From Chloroflexota bacterium (GTDB lineage Bacteria > Chloroflexota > Anaerolineae > Anaerolineales > UBA11579), in assembly GCA_003250455.1 (NCBI GenBank), contig QKGK01000578.1, forward strand, positions 1 to 9,303: DNA of 9,303 nucleotides, written 5' to 3'. Positions 1-5,225 of the stretch are shown here, in pieces (positions within the stretch are counted from its first letter, which is position 1; each line of letters opens with the position of its first letter). Position numbers and translations under genes: made by a program. The notes below the pieces were generated by a model that was not told where the DNA came from, did not search any database, and was given only the letters and a program-made list of their open reading frames with translations.

Positions 1-689
1 AGTTTCTCCAATACACCAAAACGATCCAGGATCCGCAGGCTGGTATCCGGCCTGGGCGCGTCCAAAATCTTCAGGAACTCGTCCCGCTGCCGTTCTATCG
101 AAACCTGGTCCAGAGCCGGAACCGCCGGGGATATCAACGCACGTGTTTCAGGCTGGAAAGTTAGCTGATAAGCAGCCGCCATGCGCACAGCCCGCAGCAC
201 CCGAACAGGGTCCTGCAAAAAACTGTTGTCAGAGCATACCCGCAGCTGCCTGTTGAACAGGTTTCCGGCACCATTCAAGGGGTCTACCAGGGTATTCAGG
301 TCCGCAAAGGAAATGGCGATAGCGTTGACGGTAAAATCGCGGTTCCGCAGGTCTTCTTCCAGGGAATCTCCCTGCATGGCGGTAAAGTCCATCAGCTGAC
401 GCTGGCCCTGCGCATCTTTCAGCACCACCCGTCCCACCTGGAACTCTTCGTCCATGGTGTAATATGCCCCGCCCAGTTTATTGGCGACCATCCGGGCCAC
501 GCGCAAAGAATCGCGTTCAAGCACCAAATCCAGGTCGCGCGAGGGCAGGCCCAACAGCGCATCGCGCACACACCCCCCCACCAGGTATACCGTGGACGGG
601 TCAACTTGCCCCTGCTTCAGGACATTTGCAATTTGATGTGCATAAGGAGAAATTTTAAGTGCCTCAGTCAATCCCGACACCTCACGCAT
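1..689 (-). CDS. tRNA nucleotidyltransferase / poly(A) polymerase family protein, N-terminal part (cut by left edge)
   Basis: Nucleotidyltransferase of the CCA-adding enzyme/poly(A) polymerase family, which adds CCA or A residues to RNA 3' ends in the cytoplasm. The first 229 residues are visible; the C-terminus lies beyond the left edge. Seen: the head-domain motif LVGGCVRDALLG (residues 36-47) followed by RDLDLV (51-56), whose two Asp are the metal-binding pair; then RNRDFTVNAIA (115-125) and DPVRVLRAVRMAA (160-172), the conserved start of the RNA-binding helical part. The family match is strong, but CCA-adding versus A-adding specificity cannot be told from this part. The ATG at 689 overlaps the end of hpt by 8 nt, and no clear ribosome binding site precedes it, so translational coupling to hpt is likely. 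A TTG seven codons in, preceded by GAGGTG, is an alternative start. It is the last visible gene of the tdk-hpt unit. Confidence 0.92.
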   Translation of the reverse strand, partial: MREVSGLTEALKISPYAHQIANVLKQGQVDPSTVYLVGGCVRDALLGLPSRDLDLVLERDSLRVARMVANKLGGAYYTMDEEFQVGRVVLKDAQGQRQLMDFTAMQGDSLEEDLRNRDFTVNAIAISFADLNTLVDPLNGAGNLFNRQLRVCSDNSFLQDPVRVLRAVRMAAAYQLTFQPETRALISPAVPALDQVSIERQRDEFLKILDAPRPDTSLRILDRFGVLEK

Positions 690-1248
690 CTGATGGGGAA
701 TAGACATTCAGATCCACCACCCCCACAAAAGGTAAATCCCGGTAATATTCATCCAGGTCCAGGCCGTAGCCAAAGACAAATTTGTCCTCAATATTAAAAC
801 CGACATAATCCAGCTGCACATCCACCTCGCGGCGGGTAGCTTTATCCAGCAAAGTGCATACTTTAAGGGTTTTTGGCTGACGCGTTTCCAACACCTCCAG
901 CAGCGAAGCCATCGTATGTCCACTGTCGACAATATCTTCCACGATCAAGACATTCTGCCCATAAATATCCATGTTCAGGTCCATCGTAATGCGCACGGTG
1001 CCAGTGGACTGGCGCGCCCCCACCCCATAGGACGAAAGGGCCATAAAATCAACCATATGCGGAATAGTGAGGTGGCGCATCAGATCGGTGAGGAACATCA
1101 CACCGCCGCGCAGCACACACACCAGCAGAAGCGATTCGCCGGCATAATCTTCACTGATCTTCTTGCCCAATTCCGCCACGCGGGTTTTCAGCTGCTCTTC
1201 GGTGACCAGCACTTCAGCCAAAAATTTTTTATATTCCTGATACGCCAT
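682..1248 (-). CDS. hpt: Hypoxanthine phosphoribosyltransferase
   Basis: Purine salvage enzyme of the cytosol that converts hypoxanthine (and usually guanine) plus PRPP to IMP (GMP). At 188 residues it has normal family length. Seen: LRGG (46-49), the cis-peptide loop that contacts pyrophosphate; the flexible-loop region SSYG (72-75); the PRPP-binding signature VLIVEDIVDSGHTM (100-113) with the acidic pair E104/D105; K136 in LLDKATRR, the usual purine-contacting Lys; and the C-terminal FVFGYGLDLDEYYRDLPFVG (157-176), typical of bacterial Hpt. Start: ATG with AGGAG seven to eight nt upstream; the A/G-rich site overlaps the TAG stop of tdk (TAGGAG), so the two genes are 9 nt apart and probably coupled. 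Downstream, its stop lies inside the start of the nucleotidyltransferase gene. Very secure assignment. Confidence 0.97.
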   Translation of the reverse strand: MAYQEYKKFLAEVLVTEEQLKTRVAELGKKISEDYAGESLLLVCVLRGGVMFLTDLMRHLTIPHMVDFMALSSYGVGARQSTGTVRITMDLNMDIYGQNVLIVEDIVDSGHTMASLLEVLETRQPKTLKVCTLLDKATRREVDVQLDYVGFNIEDKFVFGYGLDLDEYYRDLPFVGVVDLNVYSPSDA

Positions 1249-1257
1249 AACAAACTC

Positions 1258-1830
1258 CTACTTCCCCGGCACCTGGTGGCACTCCCTGCAGCGAGCCTCG
1301 TATAATTCATCCGCACCCACAATCACTACCGGGTCGTCATAACGGGCCGGCTCACCATTCACCAGGCGCTGCGTGCGGGAGGCATCCTTGCCGCACACCA
1401 TGCAGATCGCATGCAGCTTGCTGACCTCTTCTGCCTGGGAGATCAAAACCGGCATCGACCCAAAGGGTTCTCCCCGGAAGTCCAGGTCCAACCCGCCGAC
1501 GATGACCCGTAACCCTTTATCGGCCAGTTCGTTCACCAGGTCGACAATTCCTTCGTCAATAAATTGGGCTTCATCAATGGCTACCACTGTGGTATCGTCG
1601 GCCAGATTTTGGCGAATATCCTCCGAAGAATTGATCGGGACGGCATCAAACTGGTTGCCGGCGTGCGACACCACTTTATCGTGCTCGTAGCGGATATCAA
1701 TGGCCGGTTTGAACACCTGCACTTTTTGTTTGGCTATCGTCGCCCGGCGCAAGCGGCGGATCATTTCATCAGTCTTCCCACAAAACATGGAACCGGTAAT
1801 TACCTCAACAGAGCCAATTGATTTTGACAT
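1258..1830 (-). CDS. tdk: Thymidine kinase (type II, zinc-binding)
   Basis: Phosphorylates thymidine (deoxyuridine) with ATP to dTMP in pyrimidine salvage; family members are tetrameric cytosolic enzymes. The length of 190 residues is typical. Seen in order: P-loop GSMFCGKT (13-20); VVAIDEAQF (82-90), the Walker B-like strand with E87 as expected catalytic base; GGLDLDFRGEPF (112-123), the conserved phosphate/lasso region; a zinc site from two CxxC pairs, C143/C146 and C181/C184; and the thymidine-binding segment near PVVIVGADELYEARC (167-181). Start ATG has GAGAGG five nt upstream. It is the first gene of a unit with hpt and the nucleotidyltransferase gene, separated from rpmE by a terminator and a candidate promoter. 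Very secure. Confidence 0.97.
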   Translation of the reverse strand: MSKSIGSVEVITGSMFCGKTDEMIRRLRRATIAKQKVQVFKPAIDIRYEHDKVVSHAGNQFDAVPINSSEDIRQNLADDTTVVAIDEAQFIDEGIVDLVNELADKGLRVIVGGLDLDFRGEPFGSMPVLISQAEEVSKLHAICMVCGKDASRTQRLVNGEPARYDDPVVIVGADELYEARCRECHQVPGK

Positions 1831-1891
1831 GTATACCTCTCAATTTCTGGTTTGAAATGGGTCTCTGGTGGACTTACTCCTGGACGTTCTA

Positions 1892-1920
1892 AGTGTACTT
1901 GATGTTGGAATGAATGACAA
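1892..1920 (-). promoter_or_regulatory. Candidate sigma70-type promoter of the tdk-hpt unit
   Basis: On the minus strand TTGTCA (1915-1920), one mismatch from the -35 consensus, and TACACT (1892-1897), four of six -10 positions, are separated by exactly 17 nt. Transcription would start near 1885, giving an untranslated leader of roughly 55 nt before the tdk ATG. The position, just downstream of the rpmE terminator, fits an independent promoter. No transcript data; the -10 box is mediocre. Confidence 0.5.
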
Positions 1921-1960
1921 GCAATGTGCAATTCTGCCCCAGAAAGGCGTTCTGTTAATG

Positions 1961-1990
1961 AAAAAAGAGGCCGCCTTTTTGGACGACCTC
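1961..1990 (-). terminator. Intrinsic terminator of the rplU-rpmA-rpmE operon
   Basis: On the minus strand GAGGTCGTC (1982-1990) can pair with GGCGGCCTC (1967-1975) to give a 9-bp stem with two G-U pairs and a six-nt loop (CAAAAA), followed immediately by six T (1961-1966). It begins 28 nt after the rpmE stop codon. Textbook geometry for Rho-independent termination in the minus direction only; the other side lacks a T-tract. Confidence 0.85.
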
Positions 1991-2018
1991 TTCAATCTTC
2001 AGATGACCGGGCTGCGGC

Positions 2019-2471
2019 TTACGGCAGTTCGTAACCCATGCGGCGCAAGGCCTTTTTGAAATCTGCCAGGGACTTACGGCCAAAGCCGTCAATTTCCAGC
2101 AAAACGTCGTCGCCGCCTTCTTCCAGCTTGGCGATCAGCTCGCCAGCGTTGGTAATGCCAGCATCTTTAAGCATGTTTGTGGCCCGTGCGCTGACCCCAA
2201 ATTCTTCCAGGGGACGATCGGGGGAAACCTTGGAGGCTTCGCGTTCTTCTGCTTCGCTGATGAACCGCTGGCGGGCTTCCAACCGCTTGTAGAAGCGGTC
2301 CACCTGACCTTCGGTGTCAACAATGCGCTGTTCGCCCGTATAGAACGGGTGGCATGCCGAGCAAATGTCTACGCGGATTTCTTTCTGGGTGGAACCTACT
2401 GTCCAGGTCTCGCCGCAGGCGCAAGTCACTACTGCTTCTGGAAAATAAGTAGGATGAATATTTGTCTTCAT
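2019..2471 (-). CDS. rpmE: Ribosomal protein bL31 fused to an RNA polymerase alpha-CTD-like domain
   Basis: The N-terminal part (about residues 1-67) is a normal zinc-type bL31, a 50S protein bridging to the 30S head: MKTNIHPTYFPEAVVTCACG at the start, DICSACHPFYTGEQR (35-49) and VDRFYKRLEAR (57-67). C17, C19, C37 and C40 match the zinc ligands of the C+ form. Ordinary bL31 ends near residue 70; here the same frame runs to residue 150. After a charged linker (68-83), residues 84-150 read like alpha-CTD: RPLEEFGVSARATNMLK (86-102), GITNAGELI (105-113), LLEIDGFGRKSLADFKKAL (124-142), GYELP at the end. By alignment to E. coli alpha, R96, N99, G131, K133 and S134 correspond to the DNA-contacting R265, N268, G296, K298 and S299. 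No stop, frameshift or internal start separates the halves. ATG start with GAGAGG eight nt upstream, 16 nt after rpmA. The bL31 call is very secure; the domain identity of the extension is strong but made by eye. Confidence 0.93.
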   Translation of the reverse strand: MKTNIHPTYFPEAVVTCACGETWTVGSTQKEIRVDICSACHPFYTGEQRIVDTEGQVDRFYKRLEARQRFISEAEEREASKVSPDRPLEEFGVSARATNMLKDAGITNAGELIAKLEEGGDDVLLEIDGFGRKSLADFKKALRRMGYELP

Positions 2472-2487
2472 CTTGTATACCTCTCAA

Positions 2488-2757
2488 TCATTCGCCTGCG
2501 GGAGCTTCGGTCTCAACTCGGACGCGCTTTTTCCCGCCGCGGATCATTTCATAAACAACAACACCATCAGCCGTAGCAAACAGGGTATGGTCTTTGCCCA
2601 TTCCCACGTTGCGGCCGGGGTAAATGCGAGTGCCACGCTGCCGGACAAGGATATTGCCGGAGATGACAAATTCACCTGCGTAGCGTTTCACGCCAAGGCG
2701 TTTTGATTCGCTATCTCTACCGTTGCGGGAGGACCCGCCACCTTTTTTATGAGCCAT
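2488..2757 (-). CDS. rpmA: 50S ribosomal protein bL27
   Basis: Large-subunit protein whose N-terminus reaches toward the peptidyl transferase centre in bacterial ribosomes. The 89-residue product begins MAHKKGGGSSRNGRDSES, the classic bL27 N-terminus without the cleavable extension found in Firmicutes, and continues with RLGVKRYAGE, GNILVRQRGTR, PGRNVGMGKDHTLFA (48-62), all conserved. The C-terminal residues KKRVRVETEAPAGE are ordinary. Start ATG with AGAGG six nt upstream; the gene lies 30 nt after rplU and 16 nt before rpmE in the usual rplU-rpmA order. The obg gene, often next in other bacteria, is not here; rpmE takes that place. Confidence 0.98.
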   Translation of the reverse strand: MAHKKGGGSSRNGRDSESKRLGVKRYAGEFVISGNILVRQRGTRIYPGRNVGMGKDHTLFATADGVVVYEMIRGGKKRVRVETEAPAGE

Positions 2758-2787
2758 GACTACCTCTCATTCCTGATAAAAGCCCGA

Positions 2788-3318
2788 CTAATCGGCCTTT
2801 TTGGTTGGTTTTTTGGTCGCAGTTTTCTTGGCTGCGGTCTTTGTCTTCGGTTTTGCTGCGGTTTTTGTCTTTGCAGCAGTCTTTGTTGCAGACTTGGTTT
2901 TCGGCTTGGCTGCAGTTTTTGCCTTCGGTTTGGCTTCGGCTTTTTCAGCAGGAGCAGCTACGACTTTCGGTTCTTCCACCTTGGCGGAGGTTGCCTTGCC
3001 GCCGGTGGAGAAGATATCTTCGATCATCAACCGGGTGTACTGCTGCCGGTGACCCTGTTTCACTCGATAGCGCTGCCGGGACTTGTACTTGAAGACGATC
3101 ACTTTGGGGGCTTTGATCTGGCCGACAACGGTAGCGGCAACTTTAGCGCCGTCGATCAACGGCTTGCCGACAACGATTTCACCTTCGTCTGAGATCAAAA
3201 GAACTTCATTGAGATCAATCTTGGTGCCCACTTCGAGCGGCATCTTGTCCACCTCGATGGTGGCACCTTCGACGGCCTTATACTGCTTGCCGCCGCTTTC
3301 AACAATCGCGTACTTCAT
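2788..3318 (-). CDS. rplU: 50S ribosomal protein bL21 with a long basic Lys/Ala/Thr tail
   Basis: Binds 23S rRNA in the large subunit. Residues 1-103 are a complete bL21: MKYAIVESGGKQYKA (1-15), VDKM (23-26), LISDEGEIVVGKPLIDGAKV (41-60), VIVFKYKSRQRYRVKQGHRQ (73-92) with the conserved RxGHRQ-type element, and YTRLMIEDI (94-102). E. coli bL21 stops at about this length; here 73 more residues follow, almost only K, A, T, P with a few E and S, ending KKPTKKAD. I start at the ATG at 3318 because family homology begins there and GGAGG lies 11 nt upstream; a TTG at 3336 would put that site inside the coding region. First gene of the ribosomal operon, downstream of a consensus promoter and a leader. 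Confidence 0.95.
   Translation of the reverse strand: MKYAIVESGGKQYKAVEGATIEVDKMPLEVGTKIDLNEVLLISDEGEIVVGKPLIDGAKVAATVVGQIKAPKVIVFKYKSRQRYRVKQGHRQQYTRLMIEDIFSTGGKATSAKVEEPKVVAAPAEKAEAKPKAKTAAKPKTKSATKTAAKTKTAAKPKTKTAAKKTATKKPTKKAD
2791..2934 (-). repeat. Degenerate repeats encoding the Lys/Ala/Thr tail of bL21
   Basis: Residues 129-176 of bL21 are built from variants of a short unit such as KTAAKPKTK, KTAAKTK and KTAAKK. At DNA level the plus strand shows recurring imperfect copies of a pattern like GCAGTTTTTGCCTTCGGTTT and GCGGTTTTTGTCTTTGC. This resembles the Lys/Ala repeats of histone H1-like proteins. The low-complexity reading frame explains the long spurious open frames on the other strand here. 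Confidence 0.7.
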
Positions 3319-3458
3319 ATTTTTTTCTTCCTCCAATCTTCACTTCGCCGGACAGCCTGCGTTCGAATGCGTTTGCATCCGCAGTTGAACGGGGAAGTTG
3401 GGGATTTGATTGATAAAAACAATATACAGCCCCAGCCAGTTCGCCGGGGCAATTAGCG
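3319..3458 (-). promoter_or_regulatory. Leader of the rplU operon mRNA, possible L21-type control region
   Basis: About 140 nt lie between the predicted transcription start (near 3458) and the rplU ATG. Eight nt into it, GCCCCGGC (3443-3450) can pair with GCTGGGGC (3429-3436) around a six-nt loop, an 8-bp hairpin with one G-U; a T-rich stretch with five T (3415-3419) lies nine nt further on, too far for a clean terminator. A second small hairpin, GGATGC/GCATTC with loop AAAC, is near 3363-3378. Autoregulatory L21 leaders are known in some bacteria; whether this is one cannot be judged without covariation. Confidence 0.35.
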
Positions 3459-3464
3459 GAAGGT

Positions 3465-3493
3465 ATTATATCGAGGTTAGGGGGGCTTGTCAA
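3465..3493 (-). promoter_or_regulatory. Consensus sigma70-type promoter of rplU-rpmA-rpmE
   Basis: On the minus strand a perfect TTGACA (3488-3493) and a perfect TATAAT (3465-3470) are separated by exactly 17 nt, the optimal spacing. Transcription should start near 3458. This is as close to the housekeeping consensus as a promoter can be and fits the high expression expected of ribosomal protein genes. Confidence 0.9.
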
Positions 3494-3577
3494 TAAACCC
3501 GCTTCCCTTTTTGTCTTTTGTTTCTTCCTTATAAGGGAAAGACCGCTTTAGATAGGCTTTTCTTACCGGTAATGCGA

Positions 3578-3583
3578 TACAAT
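3578..3583 (+). promoter_or_regulatory. Candidate -10 box giving a leaderless rlmL mRNA
   Basis: TACAAT ends seven nt before the ATG at 3591, so transcription would begin at or next to the first base of the start codon. No ribosome binding site is visible before this ATG, and an in-frame TAA at 3570-3572 with no other start codon in between excludes an upstream start. No convincing -35 hexamer is found 16-18 nt upstream, so the promoter call itself is tentative. Confidence 0.45.
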
Positions 3584-3590
3584 AGCTTCC

Positions 3591-4730
3591 ATGAGCAAGA
3601 TTACGCTGATCGCCATTCACACTTTTGGCCTGGAATCCGTGGTCAAACGCGAGCTGCAAGACCTGGGCTTCCACGACCTGACCGTCTCCAACGGGCGGGT
3701 GGAGTTTACCGCCGAAACCGAGCAGATTCCCCTGCCCAATATATGGCTGCGCAGTGCCGACCGGGTGCTGCTGAAAATCGGCGAATTCGAGGCCAAAACC
3801 TTCGAAGACCTTTTTGAGCAAACCCGCAGCCTGCCCTGGGAGGATTGGATCACCAAAGACGGTAAGTTTACCGTCACCGGCAAGTCGGTCAAATCCACTC
3901 TGGGCAGCGTGCGCGCCTGCCAGTCGATCGTCAAAAAGGCGGTGGTCGAACGCCTCAGCGAACTTTACCAAACCGACTGGTTCGAAGAGACCGGCCCGGA
4001 GTTCACCATCCAGGTCTCGCTGCTCAAAGATATTGCCACCCTGACGATTGACACCTCCGGACAGGGGCTCAACCGGCGCGGCTACCGCAAGCAGTCCGGG
4101 GAAGCCTCCCTCAAGGAAACCATGGCCGCCGCCCTGGTGCTGCTCAGCTTTTACCGTAAAGACCGCCTGCTGATCGACCCGATGTGTGGCTCCGGCACCA
4201 TTCTGATCGAGGCCGCCCTGATCGCCCGCAATATCGCCCCCAACCTGTATACCGAATTCGCCTCCGAAGGCTGGCCGTCCATCCCTAAAAGCGCCTGGAA
4301 AGAAGCCCGCCAGGCCGCCCGCGAGGCCATTGACCGCAGCGGCGAGCTGCAGCTTTTCGGCTACGACATTGACCCGGAGATGATCCGCGCCAGCCAGGCC
4401 AACGCCCGCACCGCCGGGGTGGAAAATGACATCGTCTTTGAGCAAAAGGACATCCACGACCTGTGGATCGACCAGCAGTACGGCATGGTGATCTCCAACC
4501 CGCCCTACGGCATCAAACTGAGTACCTTCCAGGAGATCAACCAGATCTACATCACCCTGCACAAGATGTTCCGCAACAAGTCCGGCTGGTCGATCTACAT
4601 CATCACGGGCGACAAGAAATTCCCCGACTATTTCAAGCGCGCCAAACCCGACCGGGTGCGCAAGCTGTTCAACGCCAGCATCGAGGTCAACTACTACCAG
4701 TATTATGGAGAGCGTCCCCAGTCTGATTAA
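3591..4730 (+). CDS. rlmL: THUMP-domain 23S rRNA (guanine-N2) methyltransferase, RlmL/YpsC type
   Basis: SAM-dependent RNA methyltransferase; the E. coli RlmL N-terminal unit makes m2G2445 in 23S rRNA. The 379 residues correspond to that unit alone (as in Bacillus YpsC), without the second methyltransferase (RlmK) half. Seen: N-terminal ferredoxin-like/THUMP region (about 1-155) with FGLESVVKRELQDLG (12-26); GLNRRGYR (159-166), the signature linking THUMP and catalytic parts; SAM motif I DPMCGSGTILIEAALIA (196-212); GYDIDPEMI (257-265), expected to hold the ribose; and the catalytic NPPYG (303-307). The start is fixed by an in-frame stop at 3570 and appears leaderless. The exact target base is inferred from family only. 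Followed 17 nt later by a DUF1801 gene, probably cotranscribed. Divergent from rplU. Confidence 0.9.
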   Translation: MSKITLIAIHTFGLESVVKRELQDLGFHDLTVSNGRVEFTAETEQIPLPNIWLRSADRVLLKIGEFEAKTFEDLFEQTRSLPWEDWITKDGKFTVTGKSVKSTLGSVRACQSIVKKAVVERLSELYQTDWFEETGPEFTIQVSLLKDIATLTIDTSGQGLNRRGYRKQSGEASLKETMAAALVLLSFYRKDRLLIDPMCGSGTILIEAALIARNIAPNLYTEFASEGWPSIPKSAWKEARQAAREAIDRSGELQLFGYDIDPEMIRASQANARTAGVENDIVFEQKDIHDLWIDQQYGMVISNPPYGIKLSTFQEINQIYITLHKMFRNKSGWSIYIITGDKKFPDYFKRAKPDRVRKLFNASIEVNYYQYYGERPQSD

Positions 4731-4747
4731 TTGGCAAGGAGTACCTG

Positions 4748-5167
4748 ATGACCCTGAAAACAACCCCCAACAAAAACAACGTGGAAGATTTTCTCAACCA
4801 GGTTGAAAATGAGACCAAACGCAAGGACAGCCTAACGGTTCTTGAAATGATGAGCGATGCCACCGGGGAAACGCCCCAAATGTGGGGAGACAGCATTATC
4901 GGCTTTGGCAGCTACCATTATACTTACGCCAGCGGACGCGAAGGCGACTGGATGCTGACCGGGTTCTCCCCCCGCAAGCAAAGCCTGACCCTCTATATCA
5001 TGGATGGCTTCGACGGATACGAGGACTTACTCAAAAACCTGGGGAAATATAAAACCGGCAAGTCCTGCCTGTATATCAACAAGCTGGCCGACGTGGACAC
5101 CACTGTATTGAAAAAGCTGGTCAAAGCGTCCGTCACACACATGAAGAAGACCAACCCAACAGGTTAG
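4748..5167 (+). CDS. DUF1801 domain-containing protein
   Basis: Small soluble protein of 139 residues, no signal peptide or membrane segment. Matches the DUF1801 (YdhG-like) family: VEDFLNQV near residue 12; LEMMSDATGETPQMWGDSII (about 32-51), FGSYHYTYASGREGDW (53-68), GFSPRKQSLTLYIMDGF (72-88), LGKYKTGKSCLYINKLADVD (97-116). These GDW/FSPRK/KTGKSCLY elements are the family hallmarks. The biochemical function is unknown to me. ATG with AAGGAG about seven nt upstream, 17 nt after rlmL, so likely the second gene of that unit. A strong hairpin follows the stop. Confidence 0.9.
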   Translation: MTLKTTPNKNNVEDFLNQVENETKRKDSLTVLEMMSDATGETPQMWGDSIIGFGSYHYTYASGREGDWMLTGFSPRKQSLTLYIMDGFDGYEDLLKNLGKYKTGKSCLYINKLADVDTTVLKKLVKASVTHMKKTNPTG

Positions 5168-5175
5168 ACGAATAT

Positions 5176-5208
5176 AATACGTGCCTGCGAAAGTCGCAGG
5201 CACGTATT
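5176..5208. terminator. Perfect hairpin between convergent genes, probable bidirectional terminator
   Basis: AATACGTGCCTGCGA (5176-5190) and its exact reverse complement (5194-5208) form a 15-bp stem with a three-nt loop. It lies 8 nt after the DUF1801 stop and 17 nt after the degV stop. The downstream T-content is modest on the plus side (CTTTACTATCTT) and poor on the minus side, so efficiency is uncertain, but the position between converging genes supports a role in ending both transcripts. Confidence 0.75.
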
Positions 5209-5225
5209 CTTTACTATCTTATTCC

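Noticed and set aside
2788..3192. Cys/Phe/Leu-rich plus-strand open frames opposite the rplU tail
   Set aside because: Produced by the low-complexity Lys/Ala/Thr codons on the minus strand; no credible start context or family.
3319..3336. TTG start for rplU six codons upstream
   Set aside because: These codons are the GGAGGAAG ribosome binding site itself; family homology starts at the ATG at 3318.
3477..4763. A 428-codon open frame on the minus strand opposite the methyltransferase gene
   Set aside because: It mirrors a gene with clear THUMP/SAM motifs and strong C/G third-position bias, which leaves the opposite strand free of stops. Its own translation is Gly/Ala/Val-rich with no recognisable motif, and it also covers the rplU promoter and the intergenic region.
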